The notes: generated by a model from the sequence alone, not told the origin. A DNA stretch of 64,000 nucleotides from an uncultured Eubacteriales bacterium (GCA_934457415.1 CAKSHM010000001.1:62001-126000), one strand, 5' to 3'; numbered from the stretch's first letter, positions 16,686 to 27,442 are shown. Numbers and translations: made by a program.

Positions 16686-18251
16686 ATGAAAAAAATCATT
16701 TGCGCAATGCTTGCCGTTCTTATGATGGCAGGTCTGTTTGCCGGCTGCGGCGGAAAAAGCGGGAAGGTAGAGCTTGTTTGGGCTATTCCGTTTTCAGAGC
16801 AGAAGGATACCGATAAGGTTGTAAAGGAAATAAATAAAAGACTCGAAACTCTTTTACCCGATACAACAATTAAATTAAAACTTGACCCATCCATGGCTTC
16901 TAAATGGGCGCTTTGGATGGCGGGTAAAACTCAGATAGATATAGCGCTGTCCGGTTATGCTACCGACCTCGCGACAGAAATCAATAAAAACTCTTTTACA
17001 GCGCTTGATTCTCTTATAGATAAATATGCCCCCACAATTAAAAGTGAAATGTCAAAGTATGAATCGCTTTATCAGACCGGAACCATGAACGGTAAGCTTT
17101 ACGCAATCCCGAATGTTCAGATTCATATTAACGACGCTGTTTATTTCGGAATTCCCGACAGCTTGAAGCAGTATTTTGATACTGAAGCTTTTGTAAAGGC
17201 CGTTAAAGAAAATCCGACTACAACGGAGGTTTTCTATCAGATTATTGATAATTATTTAAGCAGCGCTTCAAAGAAGGTAGACAGCGCAACGCAGGCTCCG
17301 CTTATTGCCGGAATAGAGCATGTTTTCCGCAATATGGTAAAACGCGGATATGAATTTATCGGCGGAAATAATTCGCTCCTTTGCTATAAGGTGAGCGACC
17401 CCGAATGTAAGGTTGTATCCTTCTATGATACTGATGAATTCAAGGTTTATATGAAATATGCCGCTAAATGGTACGGCGACGGATATATTTCAAAGGATAT
17501 TCTTGTCGGTGAAGACGGTGTCGGAAATAAGGCGGGTCTTTTCAATGCGAATATTACAAACTTCAGAATTTCAGATGTAAACGGCGACGGAATTATCACT
17601 GTCGAAGAGGCTGCCGAGACTAATGCCGCGGATCAGAAGTCATATAAGATCTGCATGACGCCTAATGAGCAGAAATACAGAGGAACTTCCGTTATAGGCT
17701 CATTAAAAACATATTGTTCCATTCCGACCACTTCAAAGAACCCCGAGAGAGCTATGCAGCTTTTAGAGCTTCTCAGAACAGAAAAGGGAGCGGAAATATT
17801 AAATCTTCTTTGCTACGGTATTGAGGGAACACACTATGAAAAGCTTTCGGATACAGAGATAAAGGCATTTGATTATAACGGTCAGGGTTCTTCTACCTCT
17901 GCTTACGGTATTCCTAACTGGGAACTCGGAAATATGTTCAATGAATACACATGCTATCCTTATACTAAGGCTACGGTAGAGGCGGCGGAAAAATATTTCA
18001 ATGATGAGCTTCCCAACTTTACCAAAACTCCTGTTTACGGACTGAGTATCAATAACAAAAATGTTGAAAACGAACTCGCGCAGATGGCTGCGGCAAATGA
18101 TGAATTTATGCTTCAGCTGATAGGCGGAACAAACGGAACCGCAAACTATATGTCTACCTATGATAAGCTTATCAAAAAGCTCGAAGCGGCCGGAATTGAA
18201 AAGGTAAAAAAAGAGTACCAGTCGCAGATAGACTCATTTATTAAAAAATAA
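16686..18251 (+). CDS. Extracellular solute-binding lipoprotein of an oligosaccharide ABC transporter
   Basis: This 521-residue lipoprotein has the lipobox AGLFAGC with the acylated Cys at residue 21. The fold is a family 1 solute-binding protein of the LipO/YtcQ type, with TGTMNGKLYAIPN near 135 and a C-terminal half of the DUF3502 kind. It should deliver a sugar or uronate oligomer to permeases, but none is adjacent: the matching LplB/YtcP-type permeases are at 30793 and 31734 under a promoter with the same repeats. The sequence DVNGDGIITVEE near 298 looks like an EF-hand calcium loop inserted in the domain. Confidence 0.87.
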   Translation: MKKIICAMLAVLMMAGLFAGCGGKSGKVELVWAIPFSEQKDTDKVVKEINKRLETLLPDTTIKLKLDPSMASKWALWMAGKTQIDIALSGYATDLATEINKNSFTALDSLIDKYAPTIKSEMSKYESLYQTGTMNGKLYAIPNVQIHINDAVYFGIPDSLKQYFDTEAFVKAVKENPTTTEVFYQIIDNYLSSASKKVDSATQAPLIAGIEHVFRNMVKRGYEFIGGNNSLLCYKVSDPECKVVSFYDTDEFKVYMKYAAKWYGDGYISKDILVGEDGVGNKAGLFNANITNFRISDVNGDGIITVEEAAETNAADQKSYKICMTPNEQKYRGTSVIGSLKTYCSIPTTSKNPERAMQLLELLRTEKGAEILNLLCYGIEGTHYEKLSDTEIKAFDYNGQGSSTSAYGIPNWELGNMFNEYTCYPYTKATVEAAEKYFNDELPNFTKTPVYGLSINNKNVENELAQMAAANDEFMLQLIGGTNGTANYMSTYDKLIKKLEAAGIEKVKKEYQSQIDSFIKK

Positions 18252-18263
18252 AGGAAATAAACG

Positions 18264-19970
18264 ATGAAAAAAGTAATATCTTTTTTATTCGCAGCGGTTA
18301 TCATATTTTCTTCTCTGACGGCGCTTATTTCGGTAAGCGCTGCCGGAAAAACTGCCGTGGTTTCTTTTAAACCCTGTCTTTTTTCTAATGACACTAATTC
18401 CTATGTGAAAACCTCTTCCGTTAAAGGAGGAGAAACTTTATATGTTTCAGTTGAGCTGACAAGTGTTTCTTCTGTCGGCGGTTTTTCGTTTAAGCTTAAA
18501 TATGATAATTCTGCTTTTTCATTTGAAAAGGCAAAGCTTGTAAATAATATAAAGGATTCAAAATCCGATTGCTTTGTAACGGATTCCGGAACTGTTATTA
18601 CACTTTCATGGGATACAGTAGCGTCCGATACGGCTCTTTCCGGAGTTTTATTCTACCTTCCTTTTGCCGTAAAAAGCAATTCTGCTCAAAGCACCTATTC
18701 TTTTATCGCATCCGATATTACCATGTTTGAAAGCAATAAAAACCAAAGCAATATAAATGTTACCGTAGGCGAAAATGCGGTTGTTACACTTGAAAGCGTA
18801 ACGATACCGGCGGAATTTTTAGAGCTGGTAACTAATCTTAAAAATGCGGGAATTCATTATAATCCGAATAATGTCGCCTCGCTTCCCGCAGATTCGCTTT
18901 CGGCAATAAATGAGGCTTTAAGTGAATTCTCAAAGCTAAGTTCTTTACAGCAGTTGTCTTTTTATAATAATTACGGTACGCTGTATGATTTTCTGACAAC
19001 TGCGAAAAATAAATACTATGAGACGGCAAAAGCCGATTCCGAGCGGATCGCCCGTGAGGAGGCGGCAGCCTTTTTAAGTCTTAATTCAGGTGTTCTTAAC
19101 AGCGATTTTATGACGCTTTTGTCTTTGGCGAGAGCCAGCACCGAGGAGGAATTCAAAAGCTACTCGGATAATCTGACCTCATCTTATAACGCTCTTTCTT
19201 CAAAGGCAAAGGCAATGTTATCGCAGGACATCTTAAATGCAGTTAAAAAAGCTCAGGAAAACTGCAAGGCGGCGGAAAAAACAGTTAAATTCGAGAACAG
19301 ATACAGCACTTATATCGGCAGCAGCTATGAAGCTGTGCTGTCTAAGTGGAAGGATATCCATTCAACGGATTATATCTTTGTTTCAGAGGCACTTGCCGCT
19401 TATAATGCACTTCCCGAGATAGCAAGAAATAATACAAAGGAATATGAAAATCAGCTTAATAATCTTTTGAAACTTCATTTAAGCTATTCGGAGGATGCCG
19501 AGCATGAAGCTTTGCTGCTTGAAAAAATAACCGAATTCCAGAACAGATATATTTATGTGTTTATGCTGAATTCAAATAATGTCAAATCTTCGGATATCGG
19601 CGCTATCAATACGGTTATCGAAGCTTATAATAACCTGACTGATAATGAGCTTAAGGAAAGACTGAAGGCGAGGATTTCAGCTATAAAAGCACTTCTTGAA
19701 TCAATAGAGGAAGAAGATTCCGACAAAAGCTTTGACTCAACACCGACAGATAATAATGATAATAATTCGGGAGAGGTTAAAACCGTTACAAAGACAAATA
19801 CCGTAACAAAACTTTTAAATAAGTTTTATCCTTCCGAGGCGGGACTGAGAACTCCGTTTGTTGTGCTGATTGTTATGCTTTTGCTTTCGGTTGTTACCGC
19901 GGTTGTTTCAATGTATCTTTGGACAGTCGCAAAAACTAAAGAGACAGGAAAGGAGAATGCAAATGCCTAA
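18264..19970 (+). CDS. Membrane-anchored cohesin-like protein
   Basis: This 568-residue exported protein has a signal peptide (to about residue 27), a cohesin-like beta-sandwich (about 30-175; VKGGETLYVSVELTSVSSVG, FKLKYDNSAFSF, LSGVLFYLPF), then four helical modules (about 180-480) with starts such as FENRYSTYIG and FQNRYIYVFM. A Ser/Asn/Asp linker and one transmembrane helix (about 532-556) end it. Cohesins bind dockerins; the 1893-residue protein two genes downstream carries a dockerin, so this is a likely docking partner on the cell membrane. The next gene overlaps its stop by 8 bases. Confidence 0.72.
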   Translation: MKKVISFLFAAVIIFSSLTALISVSAAGKTAVVSFKPCLFSNDTNSYVKTSSVKGGETLYVSVELTSVSSVGGFSFKLKYDNSAFSFEKAKLVNNIKDSKSDCFVTDSGTVITLSWDTVASDTALSGVLFYLPFAVKSNSAQSTYSFIASDITMFESNKNQSNINVTVGENAVVTLESVTIPAEFLELVTNLKNAGIHYNPNNVASLPADSLSAINEALSEFSKLSSLQQLSFYNNYGTLYDFLTTAKNKYYETAKADSERIAREEAAAFLSLNSGVLNSDFMTLLSLARASTEEEFKSYSDNLTSSYNALSSKAKAMLSQDILNAVKKAQENCKAAEKTVKFENRYSTYIGSSYEAVLSKWKDIHSTDYIFVSEALAAYNALPEIARNNTKEYENQLNNLLKLHLSYSEDAEHEALLLEKITEFQNRYIYVFMLNSNNVKSSDIGAINTVIEAYNNLTDNELKERLKARISAIKALLESIEEEDSDKSFDSTPTDNNDNNSGEVKTVTKTNTVTKLLNKFYPSEAGLRTPFVVLIVMLLLSVVTAVVSMYLWTVAKTKETGKENANA

Positions 19971-21615
19971 TATTAAAAGAAATTATTTTTTGATAGCCGC
20001 TTCGGTACTTCTTTGCGCCGCGCTTTTATTTTCCTTTAATATTGCGGCTAAGGCAGAGGAGAAAATAGTTCAGCAGGTAAAGGATACCTCGCTTAAATGT
20101 GTTCAGATTCACGGCTTGGATAAGGATAAACAAGGCGCTTGGCCGAACGGTGAAGGCTGTACATATATGGAAAATCTTGCGGAAAAGAATTATAAGCTTA
20201 TCACAAATGCTTTTAATCCGTGGTTTACTCAGGATTCCGTTTCTTTTGCTTATACAGATATGAGTTATATTTACGGCGAAGAGGGCAGACTTGTCCTTGA
20301 AACTCAGATGAACAGCTGGAGCGCAACCGCTTCGGAGGAAGCATGCGCAGGAATAATGTTCAGAAGCAGCTTGGAGCCGGGGGCAATGAATGTAATGATG
20401 CATTGCCGTCCTTCAAGAATTCTGTTTTCATATCGTGCCGCAAATAATTCGGGCTCGGGAAGAAGCAGAATAATAACCACAACCATAAGATATCCCGTTA
20501 AGCTTAAAATGGAGTTATATGAAGGCTATGTGAGCTGTTATTATCAGCAGGCAGGCGATTCCGATTATATAAGGGTAGGGGACGCACCGTTTTCGATAAA
20601 CGGAACGGTTTATGCAGGGTTCGCTGCGGGTTCAAATTCCCAAAGTGAGTACGGCACCGCGGATTATACAGGATTTAATTGCTATCTTGCGGTTCCCGAC
20701 GGTGCTAAGCCGATTAATCCCGATACATCCTCCGACACTTCTTCAAGCTCCGGCCCCGAGCCTCTTGAAACCGAAGACCCTGAAATTTACGATAATGTAC
20801 TTTTAAATGAAACATTCTCCGACGGTACTCTTGAAGACCCTATATCCAATGATGGAATTTTCGAGATTAAGACTGTTGAAGAAAACGGAAAGCTTGTTAA
20901 AAAGCAGATAAGAACAAATCCTTTGTGGACTTATAATAAGCAGATCGAGCCGAAAATCATTACAAATGAGCAGAAAACCAACAGGTATCTTTATGATAAG
21001 AGAACCTCAAACGCTTATTATTACGCAGGAGATCAGCATTGGGCCGATTATTCAATGTCCTTGGATTTTACATTTACAGAGGATTTTGCCGAGGATATGA
21101 AAAATGAATTCTATGTATTCGTCCGCAATACGGATATTGATCAGTACGGCGTTCATAATTATGCCGTTGCTTTCCGTTCAAAGCGCCTTAATAACAGAAA
21201 GGTAAACTGCCTGTCAATTGCGAGGAGAATCGGCGGAAAATATGCTGTGACACCTACCGATGTCGATACCTCTGATCTCGCCGAGGGCGATGTTGTGGAT
21301 TATGAGTTCGATTATCTTGCGGAACACAATATCAATGTTACCCACACCCTTAAAATTACGGCATTTGATAATGTTATAACGGTTTACTTGGATGGTATTC
21401 AAATTTTAAGGTATACGGATAATACAAACGAGGTACAAGGCTTCGGCAATATAGGATTTATGGCTAATAATGCTGCGGTCAAAGTTGATAATATCGAGGT
21501 CATAAAGGAAGATGACCTTTTAGGAGGAGATTATGACAATAAGATATGCGGAAACTGGAATATGCCGATTCCCGATATTATAAATTATTTTGATGAAAAG
21601 CAATATGCTTATTGA
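19963..21615 (+). CDS. Secreted protein with two LamG/DUF1080-like jelly-roll domains
   Basis: This 550-residue exported protein has a signal peptide (ALLFSFNIAAKA, residue about 28) and two concanavalin-like domains, roughly 45-230 and 270-515, joined by a Ser/Pro/Glu-rich linker near 240-265. The second ends with the typical ITVYLDGIQILRYTD and NAAVKVDNIEV strands of LamG/DUF1080 folds. No catalytic residues are clear, so glycan binding is likelier than hydrolysis. ATG 19963 is chosen because AGGAAAGGAG lies 9 bases before it, better than ATG 19957. It has no anchor, so it may be held by other operon products. Confidence 0.68.
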   Translation: MPNIKRNYFLIAASVLLCAALLFSFNIAAKAEEKIVQQVKDTSLKCVQIHGLDKDKQGAWPNGEGCTYMENLAEKNYKLITNAFNPWFTQDSVSFAYTDMSYIYGEEGRLVLETQMNSWSATASEEACAGIMFRSSLEPGAMNVMMHCRPSRILFSYRAANNSGSGRSRIITTTIRYPVKLKMELYEGYVSCYYQQAGDSDYIRVGDAPFSINGTVYAGFAAGSNSQSEYGTADYTGFNCYLAVPDGAKPINPDTSSDTSSSSGPEPLETEDPEIYDNVLLNETFSDGTLEDPISNDGIFEIKTVEENGKLVKKQIRTNPLWTYNKQIEPKIITNEQKTNRYLYDKRTSNAYYYAGDQHWADYSMSLDFTFTEDFAEDMKNEFYVFVRNTDIDQYGVHNYAVAFRSKRLNNRKVNCLSIARRIGGKYAVTPTDVDTSDLAEGDVVDYEFDYLAEHNINVTHTLKITAFDNVITVYLDGIQILRYTDNTNEVQGFGNIGFMANNAAVKVDNIEVIKEDDLLGGDYDNKICGNWNMPIPDIINYFDEKQYAY

Positions 21616-21632
21616 AAGGCGGTGCGGTTTAA

Positions 21633-24600
21633 ATGAAATTTAAAAATAATATAAAAAAGCTTATAAGTATTTCTGCTGTAATCGCCGTGCTGCTTTCGTC
21701 TGTCGGAGCGGCAGCAACAGTCAGTGCTCAAAGCATTGCTTCCTTAACGGATGATTTTTCAAACCCTTCTTATACCTCTGATTTGTGGTACGGCGTCGAC
21801 AGCGAGACAAAAGTTCAGTCATCGGTTACGGCTCAGAACGGAAAGCTTAAAATCGCTTCCGGTGTTAAAACCGTTACGGCGGTTAAGGATTCGGCTTGGG
21901 ATAAAATGACACTTTCCGAGCATAGAAAACTTGATAAATTTAAGTCTTATGTTACCCCAAAGCTCGGCGGAGAGCTTAATATTGCTTCACCGGTGCTTTA
22001 TTATAATTCTGATACCGGCGATTATGTTTATCTGCTTCTTTATAAGCACAATAATTACGGCTGGCAGATAAGCTGGGGTGTAAACGGCTCTGGACGAAAG
22101 AACAATAATTTCCTTTATACAGGTCAGTCCTTCTTAAAAGAAGCGACAAATATGATAATTGAAGCCGAGTATAATTATTCGGACTCGGGAGTTCTTTCTT
22201 CAATAAATGTTATAGTTTATTATTATAAAAATAATTCCTTTGCCGATGCGTATAAAATAGGGGCGGCTACAAATATTCTCACCTTTACGGGTGCCGATTC
22301 GAATAATGACCTTGTAAAGCAGGGAATAGAACGGTCCTCGGTGGAGGCGGTTGTAAATCGTTTTAAAGCAGGCTTTAAGGGCGGTTCCGATGAATCCGTA
22401 ACAGCCATGACCGAAATCAGCAAGGTTGAATTTAATTTCACGGCTACCGTTGACGAACAGGCGCTGGCTTTTCGCAATAAATATTCCTCATTGCTCGGCA
22501 AGACCGAGGAGAATATTTCGGAATCTGATTTGGCCGAAATAAATAAAGCTCTTGAGGAATACGGATTTTTGCCGGAAAATGTTAAAACAGAGCTTTTAAA
22601 TCAGTATAATACTATTTTAAGCCTTAAATCGGCGGTTTATAAGCAGGAATTCGGCGATAGATATAGTGTTAAGAACAGCGTGTTCGACGATTTTGAGAAC
22701 CATTCGGACAAATCGCTTTCTTATGTTTATTCCTTCGTTCCGACTGAAAAAACCGCGTCTAAGACAAATAATGCGCAAATTGTCACTGTAAACGGAAATA
22801 AAATGCTTGCTCCGTTTGTCGGAACAGACGGTTATACTGCTGTTGACGACGCCCTCTGGATTAACAGAACGCTTGAAAGCTATAGCTTTGATATGCTTGT
22901 TCCGAAATCAGCCGTCGGCTCGTCGGGATCGCAGCTGATATATACATATTATGATACTAAGGCTGATACGGGTATAGGCTTTGATATCTACCGCGAGACC
23001 AGAAACGGCGAAAACGGACTTCTTGCCAGAATAAGCTTTGACAGTGCTTATTTTGATATTTCAAAAGGCTCAAGAAACCTTTTCTTAAGCGAAAAAAGTG
23101 GCTGGAAGCTTGATGAGATCATTCATGTCAATGCCTCTTATATTCTTACAGACAGTCAGCATCTTCGCGCAATTATCGAGCTTAGTCAGGGTGCAAATTC
23201 CTTTAAATATGATTTTGATTTCACCGCAAAGGGAGATTATGAATATCAGCAGCAGGGCTTTAAAACCGGCTTTAGCTGCGGATTGGAAAAAGGAAGATGC
23301 TATTTCGATAACCTTGCCTTCAAATTCTCTCTTTCAGGCGAAGATAAGGCAGAGGCATTTAAAGAAAAATATAAAAACGGAATTTTAAGCAAGTCGCCTT
23401 CAGATATACTTTCCGAAAGCGATAAAAATGAGCTTGTAAACGCTCTTACAGAGCTTTCAAAGCTTGATTATGAGGTTCAGACATTGCTTATAAATGAAAG
23501 AAATCTTTTGGCTGAACTTGCAAAAAAGGTTGATCCGACAATTGAATCTTATCTTGATAAGTATAACGGACTTTTAAATACCGACCTTTCATCTCTTGAC
23601 CGTTCTTATGATGAAATCACGGATAATGCGATTTTTGATTATCAGAGTCTTTCTGAGCTTGGAAAGCTGCTTGTAAGCTGGAATACACTTTATAAAATAA
23701 AGTCGACTCTCCGAAATATGCTTGAAACCGTCGGCGCAAATTATTCCGAGCAGATCATTGATTTTGAATATGATTATTTCCCGTTTGTTGAAGATCGGAA
23801 TTCAAATATCACTAAAAACAGCTTTTGCGGAGTAATTGACGATCCGACTGATGAAACAGGCAACAATAAAATTCTTAAGATTCAGGCAGATAAAAATGAT
23901 ATTATCGAATATGCGCTGGACTCAAGAATTTGGCCTACTAAAGCTCAGCTTAAAACACTCAAATTCAGAATGTATTATGACGGCACTCCGAATGCGTTCG
24001 CTCTTCCGGGATTTCTTTATTCCTATGTCGACGAAGAGACTTATTACTCATTGGGCGTTTCAGGCGGCGGAGCAGGCAAAAGCCGTTATAAATACAATCT
24101 TCTTTCAGGCGGAGAGGATTTGGGTCAGAAATGGTTAAGCTCTCCTGATGAGGCCGACCTTGACGGTTGGCTTGAGGTTTCTCTCACATTCGGAAAATCC
24201 AATGTTTCGGGCGCGGTTAAAAATCTTAAATCCGAAAAGATAGTAGCGCTTAATATGCCTTATATCGCGGGCGCTAAAATCGGATTCAGAGCTTATTCAT
24301 CATGGAATAATCTTTCAAGACCTTTTTATCTTGACGATATTAAGATGACATTTGAACGCGGCGATTTCGATGCTGATGAAACCATAGAAGGCATAAATGT
24401 TTATTATTCGTCGAATACCTTTATGAAAGAGAATGAAACTCTTTTAATTTCCGGCGAATCTATCGGAAATATCGCGGATAAGGTTTACCTTTACCGTGTA
24501 AACGATGAGGCGTCCTCAAATCCTGCTTATGTTTCTGCGGGAAACTTTGAGACAAAGCAGGTAGGAAAACCTGTCATAACAAACGGTACTGATTATAACT

Positions 24601-27314
24601 TTAATTCTTCCGGCGCCAAAGAGCTTGATATTATACAGAGAACCAAAACAAGTATTAAAGTTTTGATTCCAAAAAATCTTGCTTCGGCGGACGGTAAAAC
24701 CGGAAACGGAATTTATGCCGTTAAAATAGAGGCTAAAAACGGAAGCTCTGAGACAATTTTAATAAATGTTCCTCAGATTTCTTTCGTTACGGGAGATGAG
24801 GGCGGAATTTCAACAGTCGGATCTCAACTTGAGATAGTAGGCTATAACCTCTGTCCGACGGGAAATGCCTCTGATGTTAAAGTGGTCGCAAAAAATACTT
24901 CAAACGGAGCTTTGAAAACCCTTGCGGTAACAAGTATTAAATCCAATGATATGTTTTATTTAAAGACTTCATTGGAAGGTCTTTCAAAGGGAACCTATGA
25001 GGTATTTGTCAATAACGGTTACGGCGACGCGCTTTGCTGGTCCGCTCCTTATGAGCTTGTTATCGGTGACTCTCCGCGCGCGAAATGGCCGAAAAAGGTG
25101 TTTAAGGTAGAAGATTTCGGTGCTGTTGCCGATGCAGATACAAACTCTACCGCGGCTGTAATAAACGCACTTGACGCGGCTTATAAAAACGGAGGCGGAA
25201 TCGTTGAATTCGGTGAGGGAGTTTACAGAGTTGAAACAACGCTTCCTATTCCGCTTAATACAGTTTTAAAGGGACAGGGAAGCGGATATACAACCGTTCT
25301 TTTCACAGCTTATAAATGGCAGTACGGCGAGGCCGAGGACCTGCTTTCCATCATAGGGAACTGCTCGGTAGAAGGTATTAACTTTGCCGCAACGCGTGCT
25401 AAAAAATTCGTTATAACCAATAAATCCGTTTCAGCTAACGACAGACTTTCAGGCGCAAAATACGGCTCTTTGGAGAATGACAATATTTATTTTACCGATG
25501 TTAAGATAAAATCTTTGTGGCGCGAGGGTAAGGTTACGGACGGCGGCGGCGGTTTCTCAGATGCCGGCAAGTTTACAGTCGCTGAGCTTCTTGCGATTCT
25601 TCAGACAGAAAACGGCTCAGGAGAGGGGACGATAGGCTATAATTCAACGAATGTCCGCATAAACGATCTTGAACTGTACCGCGACGTCGGTATGGGACAT
25701 TACAGCATTTCCGGTGATTACTTGTATATTGACGGAATTAAGTCAAATGTATGGAACACATACCACGGACATAATGCGTTTGTAACCGATCTTGATGCGC
25801 GCGGTGCATCAAGCATTCAGGGAAGCCATACATATTTCGGCAATAACTATATGCATAATACTACGCAGAATAACCGTGAGCTGTTTACAACCGACGGCGG
25901 TCCTAAGGCTATAGATGTCAAGGTAAGATATATAGGCAATGATCCTGAGCTTATGGAATACTATACAGGATCAAAGACTTTAAACAGCAAAACCTTCCTG
26001 CTTGTGAGTAATTCGCCTAATGATAATGCTTGGCAGAACTATAAAATTCTTGTAACCGAGGGACAGGGAATGGGTCAGATGCGAGAAATCGTATCAAATA
26101 AGAATTACACCTCGGTCGAATATGAGTTTGATATTGAAACAGGCAAAATCGTAAGGGATTCAAGCGGTAAACCGGTTGCAAAAAAATATAAAACAGATTC
26201 GAGCGGACGGCTTCTTACCGACCCTGAAACAGGAAATCCGATTCCTTCCGAGGACGGTACGGGCAAAACAAGAACCGTTACTTATACCTGCATAACCGTA
26301 GACACTGATTTCATTGCAAATCCCAACAGAAATTCAAACTGCTATATAATTGACGACCGTGATAATACAATTATGTCAAACTGCCGTTTTGAGGACGGCA
26401 ACGCAGGCGCAATTTACGGCTCGGGTGTTAACTGGACCTTTGAAAACAACAGCTTTGATCGCTGTGCAGGTCCTGCTCTTACAAACCGTGCGGGTATTAT
26501 CTGGTATGTAACCTTTAACGGACTTAAAATGACAAATCCGCAATCCTATGTTCACGGCGAGGGCCACGGAGGAACCTCGGGCAGCTATCAGACCGGTAAC
26601 GGCGCGTTAAGAGTTTATGCCCAGACATCTCCCTGTTCTTTCGGTATGGCAGGCGTCGTTATTAAAAACAATAATATGGGCGGATACCGAATCAATGTAA
26701 CTCAGGGTTCGATCGCAAATTGCCTTTGGGATCTTGTCATCGAAAACAATACTATTGACGGCGCCAAAAACGCGATAGACGGAATAGGCGCTGCAATAAA
26801 CGGCTGCTTTATCCGCGGAAATTCCTTTGATGTTAAGGAAGCCGCATTTACAAGCACCGCTCTTATGGACAGCGTAAATAAGGTTTATACTTATAATACT
26901 CAGCGTTCTCCGCGAATTATTGTCTGGCTCAATTCTGACGGCACCGCAACAGCTGCTTTAGGAGACGCTAACGGTGACGGAACTATAAGTCTTAAGGATG
27001 TAACATTTATGAGGTATTATTACCACGGACTGGTAGGTGCAAGCAGCGAACAGCAAAAACAGATGGATGTAAATCAGGACGGGAAGGTTGATATCAAGGA
27101 CATAAATCAGGTAAGAAAATATATTTTGGAGGGTATTCCCTTTGAAAAATATGACCCCTCGTCTGATTCTTCCTCCGATTCTTCATCGTCATCTATACCG
27201 GCAGGCTCTGATACCTCGTCAGACTCATCAGATACTTCAAACTCTTTAGATTCTTCAGATTCGTCAGTTTCCTCCGATTCTTCAAGCTTTCCTGTATTCC
27301 CGGGAATTTATTAA
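21633..27314 (+). CDS. Giant secreted pectate-lyase-like protein with C-terminal dockerin
   Basis: This 1893-residue exported protein has a signal peptide (to about 32), a LamG-like domain (about 35-270), helical modules (AFRNKYSSLL near 285; AFKEKYKNGIL near 580), further LamG-like domains (about 350-560, 710-910), a region with Ig/IPT-like strands (about 915-1150), and a pectate-lyase-3-type beta-helix from about 1155 (FKVEDFGAVADADTNSTAA, NGGGIVEFGEGVYRV) to about 1750. A type I dockerin follows at 1775-1836 with calcium loops DANGDGTISLKD and DVNQDGKVDIKD, then a Ser/Asp-rich tail. It should act on a polyuronide or related glycan and dock to a cohesin. Catalytic residues cannot be fixed by eye. 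Confidence 0.8.
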   Translation: MKFKNNIKKLISISAVIAVLLSSVGAAATVSAQSIASLTDDFSNPSYTSDLWYGVDSETKVQSSVTAQNGKLKIASGVKTVTAVKDSAWDKMTLSEHRKLDKFKSYVTPKLGGELNIASPVLYYNSDTGDYVYLLLYKHNNYGWQISWGVNGSGRKNNNFLYTGQSFLKEATNMIIEAEYNYSDSGVLSSINVIVYYYKNNSFADAYKIGAATNILTFTGADSNNDLVKQGIERSSVEAVVNRFKAGFKGGSDESVTAMTEISKVEFNFTATVDEQALAFRNKYSSLLGKTEENISESDLAEINKALEEYGFLPENVKTELLNQYNTILSLKSAVYKQEFGDRYSVKNSVFDDFENHSDKSLSYVYSFVPTEKTASKTNNAQIVTVNGNKMLAPFVGTDGYTAVDDALWINRTLESYSFDMLVPKSAVGSSGSQLIYTYYDTKADTGIGFDIYRETRNGENGLLARISFDSAYFDISKGSRNLFLSEKSGWKLDEIIHVNASYILTDSQHLRAIIELSQGANSFKYDFDFTAKGDYEYQQQGFKTGFSCGLEKGRCYFDNLAFKFSLSGEDKAEAFKEKYKNGILSKSPSDILSESDKNELVNALTELSKLDYEVQTLLINERNLLAELAKKVDPTIESYLDKYNGLLNTDLSSLDRSYDEITDNAIFDYQSLSELGKLLVSWNTLYKIKSTLRNMLETVGANYSEQIIDFEYDYFPFVEDRNSNITKNSFCGVIDDPTDETGNNKILKIQADKNDIIEYALDSRIWPTKAQLKTLKFRMYYDGTPNAFALPGFLYSYVDEETYYSLGVSGGGAGKSRYKYNLLSGGEDLGQKWLSSPDEADLDGWLEVSLTFGKSNVSGAVKNLKSEKIVALNMPYIAGAKIGFRAYSSWNNLSRPFYLDDIKMTFERGDFDADETIEGINVYYSSNTFMKENETLLISGESIGNIADKVYLYRVNDEASSNPAYVSAGNFETKQVGKPVITNGTDYNFNSSGAKELDIIQRTKTSIKVLIPKNLASADGKTGNGIYAVKIEAKNGSSETILINVPQISFVTGDEGGISTVGSQLEIVGYNLCPTGNASDVKVVAKNTSNGALKTLAVTSIKSNDMFYLKTSLEGLSKGTYEVFVNNGYGDALCWSAPYELVIGDSPRAKWPKKVFKVEDFGAVADADTNSTAAVINALDAAYKNGGGIVEFGEGVYRVETTLPIPLNTVLKGQGSGYTTVLFTAYKWQYGEAEDLLSIIGNCSVEGINFAATRAKKFVITNKSVSANDRLSGAKYGSLENDNIYFTDVKIKSLWREGKVTDGGGGFSDAGKFTVAELLAILQTENGSGEGTIGYNSTNVRINDLELYRDVGMGHYSISGDYLYIDGIKSNVWNTYHGHNAFVTDLDARGASSIQGSHTYFGNNYMHNTTQNNRELFTTDGGPKAIDVKVRYIGNDPELMEYYTGSKTLNSKTFLLVSNSPNDNAWQNYKILVTEGQGMGQMREIVSNKNYTSVEYEFDIETGKIVRDSSGKPVAKKYKTDSSGRLLTDPETGNPIPSEDGTGKTRTVTYTCITVDTDFIANPNRNSNCYIIDDRDNTIMSNCRFEDGNAGAIYGSGVNWTFENNSFDRCAGPALTNRAGIIWYVTFNGLKMTNPQSYVHGEGHGGTSGSYQTGNGALRVYAQTSPCSFGMAGVVIKNNNMGGYRINVTQGSIANCLWDLVIENNTIDGAKNAIDGIGAAINGCFIRGNSFDVKEAAFTSTALMDSVNKVYTYNTQRSPRIIVWLNSDGTATAALGDANGDGTISLKDVTFMRYYYHGLVGASSEQQKQMDVNQDGKVDIKDINQVRKYILEGIPFEKYDPSSDSSSDSSSSSIPAGSDTSSDSSDTSNSLDSSDSSVSSDSSSFPVFPGIY

Positions 27315-27403
27315 GAATTAAGAAGCTGTGCTTATGAGCGGAGGGAGATAAAAAAGCCTTCCCCCTCCTCCGCGGATGCGGAAATCATCCGCAAAAAGCT
27401 GTC

Positions 27404-27442
27404 TAAGGTGTATTTTTGCTCAAAAAGGCAGAATACACCTTA
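27404..27442. repeat. Perfect inverted repeat upstream of copy B promoter
   Basis: TAAGGTGTATT (27404-27414) and its complement (27432-27442) flank a 17-nt loop. It abuts the regulatory repeats. Another small hairpin (GCGGAT...ATCCGC) lies at about 27372-27392. The rest of the 233-bp gap after the giant gene has no ORF. Confidence 0.6.

Noticed and set aside
14443..27314. A classical cellulosome gene cluster
   Set aside because: No SigI/RsgI pair, no scaffoldin with many cohesins, no S-layer or sortase anchor and no cellulase family is seen; anchoring is by single membrane helices.
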